Shown here: piece by piece, positions 28,662 to 37,021 of the stretch
How positions within the stretch are numbered: the first letter of the stretch is position 1
How the letters are laid out: each line of letters begins with the position of its first letter
Assembly (NCBI RefSeq): GCF_000523275.1
Contig: NZ_ATHQ01000002.1
Span: forward strand, 1 to 64,000
DNA length: 64,000 nt
From: Lebetimonas sp. JH292
GTDB taxonomy: Bacteria > Campylobacterota > Campylobacteria > Campylobacterales > Nautiliaceae
Reading direction: 5' to 3'
Position numbers and translations under genes: made by a program
The notes under the pieces: model-generated
Databases searched by the model: none
What the model saw: only the letters and a program-made list of their open reading frames with translations
What the model was told of the DNA's origin: nothing

Positions 28662-29231
28662 TTAATCTTCTTTAACTTCTATTGCCTGATAAGTATAAAT
28701 TACCGGATGATACTGCAAACAATCCCCCGGAAGTCCCGCTTTTAAGCAAAGATGTGCAAAAAACAGATCAAAATTTGGAAGTTCCTCCCATACGCTTGGC
28801 AAAAATGTCGCCTGATGATTTGCAAGCTGAAGTATTACCCCGTCAACCCCTGGTCTTATTTTACTTCTTAAATCATTTACGTCTTCATATTCAAGTTTTT
28901 CAGGAATAGTAAGTACGCTTACATCAATTTCTATTTCTTCAAACTCTTCTGGTCTTAGCGGTTCAAATCTTGGGTCGCCAAAGGCTGCTGCTTTTGCATT
29001 TTCAATAACATCATCTATTAAAGGTCTGTATGGTAAAATTGAACCTATACAACCTCTAAGATTAGAACCTCTTGGCAGATTTTTCTTTTTTAATGTTACA
29101 AAGCAAGCTCTTTTTTCAGCTAAAAAAGGATATTTTTGGAGCCACTCATTTTTATCAATTAATTTTTTACCTTCAAACTCTTCTAAAATTGAAAGTCTTG
29201 CAATTTTTGGTAAAATTTTTAAATCTTCCAT
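28662..29231 (-). CDS. AMMECR1-domain protein
   Basis: The 189-residue protein has the family core NLRGCIGSILPYRPLIDDVI, then AAFGDPRFEPL, EIEIDVSVLTIPE and the late FLPSVWEELPNFDLFFAHLC. In other bacteria the gene is often beside the MEMO and AmmeMemoRadiSam genes; neither is here. A strong AAGGAGGGG site precedes the start. Biochemical function is not established. Confidence 0.93.
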   Translation of the reverse strand: MEDLKILPKIARLSILEEFEGKKLIDKNEWLQKYPFLAEKRACFVTLKKKNLPRGSNLRGCIGSILPYRPLIDDVIENAKAAAFGDPRFEPLRPEEFEEIEIDVSVLTIPEKLEYEDVNDLRSKIRPGVDGVILQLANHQATFLPSVWEELPNFDLFFAHLCLKAGLPGDCLQYHPVIYTYQAIEVKED

Positions 29232-29267
29232 TTTCCCCTCCTTTTATATTATTTTACCAAAATTGAT

Positions 29268-29442
29268 AACTACAAAGATAAAAATATTACAGCTCAGAGC
29301 TCCATTTTGCTAACGCACCGCTCAAATTTTGCTAAAAATTGCAAACAGCTACGCAGGCCCTAAGGGCTCGGTGCAATTTTTTTAACGTAAAATTTTTGCT
29401 AAATTCCGCTACGCTGTCATATTTTTACTTTTTCATTATTTA
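29268..29442. repeat. Palindromic repeat element, copy 1 (~175 bp)
   Basis: This segment shares a similar order and sequence with 35151-35324. Its ends are inverted repeats: AAGATAAAAATATTACAGC on the left pairs with GCTGTCATATTTTTACTTTT on the right with few mismatches. Its centre holds the small palindrome GCCCTAAGGGC. The whole unit can fold into one long imperfect hairpin. It contains no open frame of note and lies between the AMMECR1 gene and the 3' end of flhX. Confidence 0.85.
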
Positions 29443-29505
29443 GTCAGTGTCTTTCACTTAAAACTTGGCCACTTGGAACTTGTTTACTCGGCACTTGGAA
29501 CTTTT
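29443..29505. repeat. Heptad-repeat tract adjoining palindromic element copy 1
   Basis: Units such as ACTTGGA, ACTTGTT and TACTCGG recur about every seven bases between the palindromic element and the flhX stop codon. Confidence 0.5.
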
Positions 29506-29784
29506 TTATTTACTAAGCTGTGCTCTCTCTTCTAATTTATAAAGCCAAATAAACACTTCAACAACTGCTTCATACATTTTTGGAGGTATCTCTTCCCCTA
29601 CTTCTAAGCTTAGAAGCATATTTGCAAGTTCTTCATTTTGAAATAAAGGCACATCAAATTCTTTTGCTTTTTTAATTATTTTTTGTGCTATTTCGCCTTT
29701 TCCTTTTGCAATAACTTTTGGGACCATGTCTTCATAAGCCTTATATTTTAAGGCAACCGCTTTAGTATTTGTAAATTTTTTCAT
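29506..29784 (-). CDS. FlhX (stand-alone FlhB C-terminal domain protein)
   Basis: The 92-residue protein matches the cytosolic C-terminal domain of FlhB/YscU export-gate proteins: AVALKYKAYEDMVPKVIAKGKGEIAQKI, then IIKKAKEFDVPLFQNEELA. The autocleavage NPTH motif is replaced by NTKAVAL at the N-terminus, as in FlhX, which resembles the fragment released by FlhB cleavage. It has no membrane helix. It probably contributes to flagellar type III export. Its start region overlaps the end of the broken thpR. Confidence 0.88.
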   Translation of the reverse strand: MKKFTNTKAVALKYKAYEDMVPKVIAKGKGEIAQKIIKKAKEFDVPLFQNEELANMLLSLEVGEEIPPKMYEAVVEVFIWLYKLEERAQLSK

Positions 29785-30176
29785 AAATAGGGCCTTTTTT
29801 GGTTAAAGTTGATTTATATAAATATACTTCAAGTGGAAAGTTAAGTTTAAGTTTTGCCATTTTTGAAGTTTTTCTTTTAACTTATTTTTTATCTATGTTT
29901 TTAATTCTGCAAAGTGTAATGTGAGCTAAAAAGGGTTTATCGTTTTTTAAATTAAACTTTTTATTTATTTCTTTATTTATTAAATCATTCTTAAACATGC
30001 AAATCTAAAATTTTATTTTTTATTTTGTATTTCTCCGGTTCGTCTTCTCCAATAAATTTATGCGTTAAATGTAAATTCCACCCTTCCACCCATTTGCCAT
30101 CAATCACATCTTTAAAATCGTTTTTAATAGCTTGATAAATTGGCAATTTTATTGGAGTTGCTATAAACAGTCTCAA
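29762..30176 (-). pseudogene. thpR: RNA 2',3'-cyclic phosphodiesterase ThpR, broken
   Basis: From a TTG at 30176 the frame reads LRLFIATPIKLP and the first catalytic motif HLTHKFIGE. It then stops near 29991. A second frame carries the second motif HITLCRIK, and a third frame carries the C-terminus STLTKKGPIYEKIYKY, ending at 29762 inside the start of flhX. Both catalytic HxT motifs survive, but at least two frame changes are needed (one beside an A6 run). The joined length of about 137 residues is short for the family (usually 170-190), so some coding sequence is also lost. Confidence 0.75.
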
Positions 30177-30383
30177 TGCATAATCCTTGATATGATATAA
30201 AAAATAGCACTTAAAACAATTGAAATTAATAATTGATGATGTGATTGGAAAATAAAAACTAAAATTTTCTTTTTGAATCACAATATCACCCGGCAGATGA
30301 AACAGCGGAAAATCTTTAAAAAAATATAAAATAAGACCAATTATTATAAAAACAACTCCTGTAAAAATAAAGATTTTAGCCAT
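30173..30383 (-). pseudogene. DUF2905 membrane protein, frameshifted
   Basis: The first 52 codons encode a two-helix DUF2905 protein (FTGVVFIIIGLILYF, FHLPGDIVIQKENFSFYFPI). A +1 change near 30226-30233 restores the second helix LISIVLSAIFYIISRIMH and a stop (TGA) overlapping the TTG start of thpR. The joined protein of about 69 residues has the normal length, so this may be a single-base sequence error. Uncorrected, the frame runs on into thpR and looks like a fusion. Confidence 0.75.
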
Positions 30384-30444
30384 TTATCACCTTTTTGTTA
30401 TTATTATAGCAAATTGATATAATTCCAATAAAAAAAGGATTTTT

Positions 30445-31736
30445 ATGCCTATGACAATTACTGAAAAAATATTTGCTCAGCATTTAGGTAGAGTTGTTAA
30501 ACCTGGTGAAATTATAATGTGTGATGTTGATATGACTATAGGAAATGATATAACGACTCCAATTTCTATTAAAGCTTTTAGAGAAAGTGGAGCAAAAAAA
30601 TTAGCAAAACCTGATAATTTTGCAATAGTTTTGGACCATTTCATTCCCCCAAAAGACATTGCAAGTGCAAATCAGGCAAAAATAAACAGGGATTTTGCAT
30701 ATGAGCATAATTTAAAAAATTTTTTTGATGAAAAAGATATGGGAATTGAACACAGATTATTGCCGGAAAAAGGGCTTGTAATTCCGGGGGATGTAATAAT
30801 AGGTGCTGATAGCCATACTTGTACTCACGGAGCACTTGGGGCATTTTCAACAGGTATGGGAAGTACCGATATTGCATTTTGTATGATTACAGGAAAAAGC
30901 TGGTTTAAAATACCAGAAAGCATAAAAGTGGTATTTACTGGCAAAAGAGGTGAGCACGTTTATGGAAAAGATTTAATACTTGAGTTAATCAGAAGAATAG
31001 GAGTTGCCGGGGCGTTATATAAAGCTCTTGAATTTACAGGCGAAGTAATAGAAGAATTGCCGATGGATGACAGGATGAGTTTGTGTAATATGGCTATTGA
31101 AGCGGGTGCAAAAAACGGAATTATTGCTTATGATAAAATAACTGAGAAATTTTTAAAGAAGAAAAAAAACTTAATCCATTGAGGTCTGAGCCTAAAATCC
31201 ACTATTCAGATCCTGATGCTAAATATTCAAAAATAATTGAAATAGATGTAAGTAAACTTGAGCCGCTTGTTGCTTATCCATTCCTGCCAAGCAATGGAAA
31301 ACCGATTAGCGTTGCTGTAAAAGATAATATTAAAATTGATCAGGTGTATATCGGAAGCTGTACAAACGGAACTTTAAGCGACCTTAGAACTGCAGCAAAC
31401 ATTCTAAAAGGAAAAAAAGTTCATAAAAGAGTTAGGTTAATAGTAACGCCTGCAACCCAGAGAATTTACAAACAGGCTGAGCATGAGGGAATCCTCGATA
31501 CGTTAATAGATGCGGGTGCTGTTGTTGCCAATCCTACCTGCGGAGCTTGTCTTGGTGGATATATGGGGATATTGGGAGACAGAGAAAGAGCTGTGGCTAC
31601 AACAAACAGAAACTTTAGAGGTAGAATGGGAAGCAGGGAAAGTGAAGTGTATCTTAGCAATTCAGCAGTAGCTGCTGCAAGTGCGATTGCAGGTAAAATT
31701 GCTGACCCGAGGAAGTATATAGTGAGTGGTGAGTAG
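30445..31736 (+). pseudogene. leuC: 3-Isopropylmalate dehydratase large subunit, frameshift at an A8 run
   Basis: The first frame encodes the N-terminal part of an aconitase-superfamily LeuC: DVDMTIGNDITTPISI, GADSHTCTHGALGAFSTGMGS. After the A8 run (31162-31169) the frame ends, and a -1 frame continues as [18 protein letters not shown], then [13 protein letters not shown] and [11 protein letters not shown], which hold the Fe-S cysteines. The joined protein of about 430 residues has normal length with nothing missing. The shift site is A AAA AAC, a classical -1 slippery heptamer, but a missing A in the assembly explains it equally well. LeuD is not in the window. The last codons and stop lie in a heptad-repeat tract. 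Confidence 0.88.
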
Positions 31737-31757
31737 TGAGTTGTGAGTGGTGCATTA
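31722..31757. repeat. Heptad-repeat tract at the leuC stop
   Basis: GTGAGTG, GTGAGTA, GTGAGTT, GTGAGTG units run in series. The tract encodes the last leuC codons and stop. A 23-base stretch starting at 31720 is identical to one at 36491. Confidence 0.7.
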
Positions 31758-31774
31758 TGAAATAAGGAGAATTT

Positions 31775-32554
31775 ATGAATATAATTGACAGTGTTATTTT
31801 AGGGATAGTAGAGGGAATAACAGAATTTTTGCCTATTTCTTCTACTGCCCATTTGATTATAACTTCAACCCTTTTAGGATTAAAACAAACTCTTAGCAAT
31901 GTAGCTTTTGAAGTTATTATTCAATTAGGCGCTACTCTTGCAATTGTTATGATTTATCTAAATAAAATTAATTTTAAAGAATTTGAACTCTGGAAAAAAG
32001 TAATTTTAGCTTTTTTACCTCTTGCAGTTATAGGATTTCTTCTTAGACATCAAATAAAAGAGCTTTTTACGGTTACAACTGCAGCCTGGATGTTTATAAT
32101 AGGCGGGATTGTCTTTTTTATAGTTGAAAAACTGTATAATGAAGAAAATAAAATAGATGATGTTGAAAAAGTTAGCTACAAACAGGCGTTTATAATAGGT
32201 GTTTTTCAGGTATTTGCCTTAATTCCGGGCACCAGCAGGAGCGGTGCTACTATTGTAGGCGGAATGCTGGGCGGCCTTAGACGAAAAACGGCGGCGGATT
32301 TCAGTTTTTTGCTTGCAATTCCCACAATGTTTGCGGCAAGCGGATATGAATTTGTAAAAAACATCTCTTCTTTTAAAGACCAAAACGGCTTAATTTTGGC
32401 TGTTGGATTTATTATAAGTTTTATTTCAGCCTATATTGCCGTTAAATGGTTTTTAAAATTTGTTGAAAAATATACGCTTATTCCCTTTGGAGTTTACAGG
32501 ATTGTTTTTGGACTGGCTCTGATTTATTTGATTCACATAGGATTTATTGCATGA
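31775..32554 (+). CDS. uppP: Undecaprenyl-diphosphate phosphatase
   Basis: Recycles undecaprenyl diphosphate to the monophosphate carrier for cell-wall synthesis. The 259-residue membrane protein has the two conserved motifs [14 protein letters not shown] (residues 12-25) and [18 protein letters not shown]. About seven to eight hydrophobic segments are present. AAGGAG precedes the ATG. Its end overlaps the start of the broken permease gene by four bases (ATGA). Confidence 0.96.
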   Translation: MNIIDSVILGIVEGITEFLPISSTAHLIITSTLLGLKQTLSNVAFEVIIQLGATLAIVMIYLNKINFKEFELWKKVILAFLPLAVIGFLLRHQIKELFTVTTAAWMFIIGGIVFFIVEKLYNEENKIDDVEKVSYKQAFIIGVFQVFALIPGTSRSGATIVGGMLGGLRRKTAADFSFLLAIPTMFAASGYEFVKNISSFKDQNGLILAVGFIISFISAYIAVKWFLKFVEKYTLIPFGVYRIVFGLALIYLIHIGFIA

Positions 32555-33809
32555 AGAAAATAGGATTTTGGGAAGCCTATTCCATAGGTATCGGCGGTAT
32601 GATAGGAGGCGGTATTTTTGCCGTTTTGGGACTTACAATCCGGCGGGGCTCCAATTTCATTTATTTTTGCGGGCATTATAGCCCTTATAACTTCTTATTC
32701 ATATGCCAAGCTTTCTGTCAGATACCCATCAGAAGGCGGAACGGTTGAATTCTTGGTGAGGGCTTTTAAAAATAACCTGTTTACAGGTCTGCTTTGTTTT
32801 TAGGCGGTGAAATGGATTTGGCCAAAAAAATATTTATAGTTATAGTAATTTCATTTTTTACCATAATTAATTTTTTTGGTGCATATGGAGAGTTTATTAA
32901 ATTTAATGACAGGCGGTCTTATAATATTTTTAGCTTATGAGGGGTTTGAACTTATCGCAAATACAGCCCAGGATGTGGAAGATCCTGAAAAAACACTTCC
33001 AAAAGCCTTTTACGCAGCTGTGTCTACAACTATTTTTATTTACGTTTTAGTCAGTATTGTAAAGGTAGCAAATGTATCTTACGAAGATGTTCAAAAATAC
33101 CAGGATTATGTCTTGGCTGTGGCGGCCAAACCTTTTTTGGGAAAAGCGGGATTTATATTAATAGGAATTGCCGCACTTCTATCCACTTCTTCCGCTATTA
33201 ACGCCACATTATACGGGAGTGCCAGGGTCAGTTATCTGATAGCCAAATTTGGGGAACTTCCAAAAAATTTAACTAAAAATATCTGGAAACACGGAACCGA
33301 GGGTCTTTTAATCGGAAAATATTTCAATTGCAGGAAGTCTGGGATTTTTTTTTCTTTTGTTAATCTTGCCAATTTTAAACTTTCAAAATACACAGATTCT
33401 AATCCTTTTATACCGTTGGCTGGATTTTTAGTTTCTTTAGTTTCTATCATTACTTTAATATCTTATAATTTAAAAACAAATCCTAATTCCCTTGCTTCAT
33501 CCTTTGTAGTGTTGGTGCTTACTTTTTTGTTTGAGGTCGCTTACAGGTTTTTTACAGACGTGAGGCTTAAAGAAACTGTTGTGCTGAAAAATATAAAGAA
33601 AAAATTTCATCCGCCGTTAAAAACAGTGTTTCTGATTCTGAAGTTTATCTTGTGGGTAAATATATGATAAATTAAAAGTGGAAAAAATAAACAGTGCCGT
33701 GGAAAAAATAGAAAAAGATTTGAATTTACCGATATATAGCCCCTTTAATATTAAAGTTTTAAATAAATCTCAAAAAAATCAACTTCCAAAAGAAAATAAA
33801 AAACTATGA
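32551..33809 (+). pseudogene. APC-family amino acid permease, heavily damaged
   Basis: The opening [26 protein letters not shown] is the APC consensus substrate site. The following helices occur in other frames: APISFIFAGIIALITSYSYAKL, then GGEMDLAKKIFIVIVIS, then LMTGGLIIFLAYEGFELIANTAQDVEDPEKTLPKAF and onward. A last frame (KVEKINSAVEKIEKDLNLP) ends at 33809, overlapping the next start. Several frame changes plus missing codon blocks between helices 3-5 and after YGSARVSYLIAKFGELP show genuine decay rather than one sequencing error. The substrate cannot be told. Confidence 0.85.
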
Positions 33810-34777
33810 ATTATTTAGTGCCTGAATGGGAAAAGCAAAGTTTTGTACAACTTGTTTTTCCACATAAAGAAACTGACTGGATATGTTGTTTAAATGAAGC
33901 ACTAAAGACTTTCACTGAAATTGCGTATGCAATTGCTCAGTTTCAAAAGGTGTTAATCTGCTATTGGGATGAAAATACGATAAAACATTTAAAACATAAA
34001 AATTTTATTTTTAAAAAAATTCAAAACAATGACACATGGGCAAGAGATTTTGGAGCTATAAGTATAAAAATAGATAATAAAATTAAACTTCTTGATTTTA
34101 AATTTAACGGATGGGGGTTAGAATTTCCAAGTAATTATGATAATTTAATTAGTAGAAAAATTTTTCAAATACACAAAAGTTATAATTTTGTTTTAGAGGG
34201 TGGAAGCATAGATACAAACGGGGAAGTTTTACTTACCACATCTAAGTGTCTGCTTGAAGAAAACAGAAATTATCCGATGAGTAAAACTGAGATTGAAAGT
34301 TTTTTAAAAAGTGAACTTTTTGTAAAAGAAGTTATTTGGCTTAATCACGGATTTTTGGAAGGGGATGATACAGATTCACATATTGACACTCTTGCAAGAT
34401 TTGTAAATAAAGATACGATAGTTTACTCTTTATGTGAAGATAAAAATGATATTCACTATAATGAACTTAAAAAAATGGAAAAAGAGCTTAAAAAAACAAA
34501 GTTTAATTTAATCCCTCTACCTCTTCCTTCTCCTAAAATATATGAAGGTGAGAGACTTCCTGCAACGTATGTCAATTTTTTAATAATAAACAATGCGGTG
34601 CTGCTTCCTGTTTATGAGGATGAAAAAGACAAATATGTTTATGATTTGTTTTGCGAAATTTTTCCGGACAGGGAAATAATTCCTATTAATGCAAATGTGT
34701 TAATCAGACAGCATGGAAGTGTTCACTGTATAAGTAAAGAGTATTTTAATGAACCTGAGCAAATTATCATTAGATGA
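33806..34777 (+). CDS. aguA: Agmatine deiminase (porphyromonas-type deiminase family)
   Basis: Hydrolyses agmatine to N-carbamoylputrescine and ammonia, a route to putrescine. The 323-residue protein has the guanidine-modifying motifs NDTWARDFGAI, LEGGSIDTNG, GDDTDSHIDTLARF and, for the catalytic Cys, HGSVHCIS. It is somewhat short for the family (about 330-370) but has every motif. It overlaps the dead permease at its start and the next gene by 29 bases. With nspC further along, it supports polyamine synthesis in this organism. Confidence 0.92.
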   Translation: MNYLVPEWEKQSFVQLVFPHKETDWICCLNEALKTFTEIAYAIAQFQKVLICYWDENTIKHLKHKNFIFKKIQNNDTWARDFGAISIKIDNKIKLLDFKFNGWGLEFPSNYDNLISRKIFQIHKSYNFVLEGGSIDTNGEVLLTTSKCLLEENRNYPMSKTEIESFLKSELFVKEVIWLNHGFLEGDDTDSHIDTLARFVNKDTIVYSLCEDKNDIHYNELKKMEKELKKTKFNLIPLPLPSPKIYEGERLPATYVNFLIINNAVLLPVYEDEKDKYVYDLFCEIFPDREIIPINANVLIRQHGSVHCISKEYFNEPEQIIIR

Positions 34778-35138
34778 GCTAAAAGAGCTGCTTGAAGAGG
34801 TAAAAGCTGAGATTAAAAAAAGAAAAACAAATTGGTTTTCTTTTAAAACTCCCAAATGTTTTAACCCTTTAAAACACGGTCCGGCTTACATTGCAAAACT
34901 TTATATGGTGGATGAGCGGATTGAGAGGGAATTTTTTAACGACAATGGAAAAGAATGGTGTAAAAAGAAAAAATATTACAAAACTTCGTGGGATGTTGAG
35001 CTTAATGAAGGCGATGTAATTGAATGCAGGCTTGAAAACGGGGGCAAATTTGACAAAAGAGAGTGGTATATAGTGGAAAATGGAGAATTACAACCTCTTA
35101 GCGATTTAAGCGAGGCTATTGAAAAACTTAAAAACTAA
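34749..35138 (+). CDS. Hypothetical protein
   Basis: The 129-residue soluble protein is not one I recognise. It begins with an amphipathic charged helix (LSLDELKELLEEVKAEIKKR) and continues with a Trp/Lys-rich basic region (TNWFSFKTPKCFNPLKHGP, EWCKKKKYYKTSWDVEL). It ends in beta-like and acidic segments (GDVIECRLENGG, EWYIVENGELQPL). It overlaps the agmatine deiminase gene by 29 bases, which suggests coupled translation. The palindromic element copy 2 follows. No transmembrane segment or catalytic motif is visible. Confidence 0.6.
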   Translation: MNLSKLSLDELKELLEEVKAEIKKRKTNWFSFKTPKCFNPLKHGPAYIAKLYMVDERIEREFFNDNGKEWCKKKKYYKTSWDVELNEGDVIECRLENGGKFDKREWYIVENGELQPLSDLSEAIEKLKN

Positions 35139-35150
35139 TAGTTAGTAAAA

Positions 35151-35324
35151 AACTACAAAGATAAAAATATTACAGCTCAATGCTTCATTTTGCTAACGCA
35201 CCATTCAAATTTTGCTAAAAATTGCAAACAGCTACGCAGCCCTTACGGGTTAAATGCAATTTTTTAACGCAAAATTTTCGTTAAATTCCGCAACGCTGTA
35301 ATATTTTTACTTTTTCGTTATTTA
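35151..35324. repeat. Palindromic repeat element, copy 2 (~174 bp)
   Basis: Second copy of the element at 29268-29442, in the same orientation. The terminal inverted repeats are at 35158-35176 and 35295-35315 (AAGATAAAAATATTACAGC against GCTGTAATATTTTTACTTTT). The centre CCCTTACGGG corresponds to CCCTAAGGG in copy 1. It fills the gap between two convergent genes and provides the last codons and stop of the cupin gene (35318-35324). Confidence 0.85.
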
Positions 35325-35629
35325 AAAGTATTATATATATGAATAGCAAGCCAGATGGCAATTTTTTTGGTTTTTAAAAGAGTATGCGGTGTATTTGCAG
35401 GAATAAATAAAGTATCTCCACTTTTTAGCTTTTTAACAACTCCGTTTATTTCTATTTTGGCACATCCTTTTAGTAAAACCACAAATTCATCCTCTTTTTG
35501 AATAAAAGTTTGTGGTGTTTTTAGAGTGTTTGAGATAATTTTTTTAATTTCAATGTTTTTGTGTTTTAATAAAGTTTTAAATAGTTCGTTGTCAATTTCT
35601 GGTAATTTTTCTATTTCGTAAATATTCAT
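35318..35629 (-). CDS. Small cupin-domain protein
   Basis: The 103-residue protein is a single cupin barrel: KEDEFVVLLKGCAKIEINGVVKKLKSGDTLFIPANTPHTL. It has the second cupin motif (GDTLFIPANTPH), but the first motif has Glu without the usual His pair, so metal binding is doubtful. GGAGAAAAT precedes the ATG, which lies 38 bases inside the 3' end of mqnA. Its stop codon is inside the palindromic element. Confidence 0.82.
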   Translation of the reverse strand: MNIYEIEKLPEIDNELFKTLLKHKNIEIKKIISNTLKTPQTFIQKEDEFVVLLKGCAKIEINGVVKKLKSGDTLFIPANTPHTLLKTKKIAIWLAIHIYNTFK

Positions 35630-36229
35630 CTGATTTTCTCCAAAACAGTTTAAGGGCTTTTTTCTCCCTCCATCCGAGAGGATAATAAATAATATTGTCT
35701 AAATAATCTTTTGCCTCTTTTGTGGAAATTCCAAGTCTTGTAGCATATTTTTTAAGTGTAAGAAAAGGCACTTTTTGTTTTTTTCTTAAAAATTTATTTA
35801 TCAGTTTTTTATATTCTTTTTGGTTTTTATTTGCGCAAAAAAGAGCAAATACAAAAGGAAGTTTATATTTTTGATACCAAATTTCGGCTAAATCAATGCA
35901 GTTTTTTTCCCTGAAAGCTTTGTCTCCTATTACAACCTGCCCTTTTAAATTTAAAACATTTTTTAACATATTGGATGTTTCGCTTTCAGTATCCATCCCT
36001 TCTCCCGGGCACAATAGAACCGTTTTTACTTTTCTTTTTGCTACAATCCCCGCATCAAAACATTGTTGTTTTTTGCCCGGATGGAAGAGATAAAGGCGGC
36101 TTCGATTTTTCTTTTTTTATATAATTGATTTATATTTGAAGGAACGCCCTTTATCATAAATATATTATTTTTTTTCAAAAATTGGTAAAATGGTAAAAGG
36201 TTTAAATAATTGATATGACCGATTTTCAT
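35592..36229 (-). pseudogene. mqnA: Chorismate dehydratase MqnA, frameshift at an A6 run
   Basis: MqnA starts the futalosine route to menaquinone. The first frame, from the ATG at 36229 (AAAGG site), reads MKIGHINYLNLLPFYQFLKK, then GVPSNINQLYKKRKIEAAFISSI. The second frame continues FDAGIVAKRKVKTVLLCPGEG, SNMLKNVLNLKGQVVIGDKA and so on to 35592. The break is at A AAA AAC (minus strand, 36074-36068), and a -1 step gives a continuous protein of about 213 residues. Nothing else is missing. Menaquinone should be needed, so either the assembly lacks one A or slippage restores the frame. Confidence 0.87.
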
Positions 36230-36267
36230 ATTGACCTTTTTTTGAAATTTTAACATAAAGGAATCAA

Positions 36268-36489
36268 ATGGTAAAAGTAGAATTTTTAGGACCAATTAAC
36301 AAAAAAGCCATAGAAGTGGAAGTTAAGAGTCTAAAAGAATTAAGAGAAATTTTGAATAAAGACAAAAATTTAAAAAAATGGCTTGAAAATTCGGCTGTAG
36401 CTTTAAATGATAAATTGATTAATACGCTTGAAATAGAATTAAAAGACGGAGATAAAATATCTATTTTACCCCCTGTTTGCGGTGGGTGA
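36268..36489 (+). CDS. moaD: Molybdopterin synthase sulfur-carrier subunit
   Basis: MoaD is a ubiquitin-like sulfur carrier with a C-terminal Gly-Gly thiocarboxylate, visible here as PPVCGG. It has 73 residues and starts MVKVEFLGPINKKAIEV with an AAAGGA site. It is divergent from mqnA and lies just before moaE, its enzyme partner. The moaE gene is 59 bases away, the gap being a heptad-repeat tract. Confidence 0.93.
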   Translation: MVKVEFLGPINKKAIEVEVKSLKELREILNKDKNLKKWLENSAVALNDKLINTLEIELKDGDKISILPPVCGG

Positions 36490-36492
36490 AAT

Positions 36493-36545
36493 AGTGAGTG
36501 GTGAGTAGTGAGTGGAGAATGCAAAATAAAGTGAAAAATGAAAGG
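36493..36545. repeat. Heptad-repeat tract between moaD and moaE
   Basis: GTGAGTG, GTGAGTA, GTGAGTG units followed by AAAGTGA, AAAATGA-like units. It shares 23 identical bases with the leuC-end tract. An apparent N-terminal extension of moaE translated from this tract is not credible. Confidence 0.7.
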
Positions 36546-36548
36546 AAT

Positions 36549-36980
36549 ATGATGGTTGAGGTTTTTAAAGGCGGTGTTCCCGTAATTGAAACGCTTGAGA
36601 GATGGTATGAAAATTTTAAATTGGAAGGTTTTGGCGCAATGATTCCGTTTATCGGCATAGTCAGACCCGATAAAGGGATTGATGGGCTTAGTTTTGATTT
36701 ATATCTTCCTATGCTGAATCAGTGGTTTAAAAAATGGACAAATTTGGAAGATGCGAAAATAATGATGGCCCACAGTTTTGGTGACGTTATGGTGGGGGAA
36801 ACAAGCTTTTTGTGTGCGGTTTTTACAAAACACAGGCGTGAGGGCTTTAAATATTTAGAAGAATTTGTAGAAGATTTTAAAGCAAATGCACCAATTTGGA
36901 AATATGATTTAATTAATGGGAAAAGGGTTTTTGCAAGCGATAGGGCAAAACCACTGCCACAGGCTGGGATACTTAGATAG
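36549..36980 (+). CDS. moaE: Molybdopterin synthase catalytic subunit
   Basis: MoaE transfers sulfur from MoaD to precursor Z to make molybdopterin. The protein of about 143 residues begins MMVEVFKGGVPVIETLERWYENF. It contains GAMIPFIGIVRPD, MMAHSFGDVMVGETSFLCAVFTKHRREGF and the late WKYDLINGKRVF. The ATG at 36549 was chosen because AAAGGAAT precedes it and upstream codons come from repeat sequence. The gene is followed by moeA. Confidence 0.9.
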   Translation: MMVEVFKGGVPVIETLERWYENFKLEGFGAMIPFIGIVRPDKGIDGLSFDLYLPMLNQWFKKWTNLEDAKIMMAHSFGDVMVGETSFLCAVFTKHRREGFKYLEEFVEDFKANAPIWKYDLINGKRVFASDRAKPLPQAGILR

Positions 36981-37012
36981 TTAAAAGTTAAAAATGAAAA
37001 GTTTAAAATTAA
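36979..37012. repeat. Heptad-repeat tract between moaE and moeA
   Basis: TTAAAAG, TTAAAAA, TGAAAAG, TTTAAAA units fill the 41-base gap up to the moeA ribosome-binding site. Confidence 0.55.
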
Positions 37013-37021
37013 GGAGATAAA

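Noticed and set aside
29991-30383. A DUF2905-phosphodiesterase fusion protein
   Set aside because: A single base change restores two normal, overlapping genes; the junction residues match neither family.
31722-31757. Possible CRISPR or other spaced repeat array in the GTGAGTG tract
   Set aside because: The units are seven bases, contiguous and degenerate, with no spacers of fixed length and no cas genes anywhere in the window.
36498-36548. N-terminal extension of MoaE
   Set aside because: The extra codons come from heptad-repeat DNA; a proper ribosome-binding site precedes the ATG at 36549.
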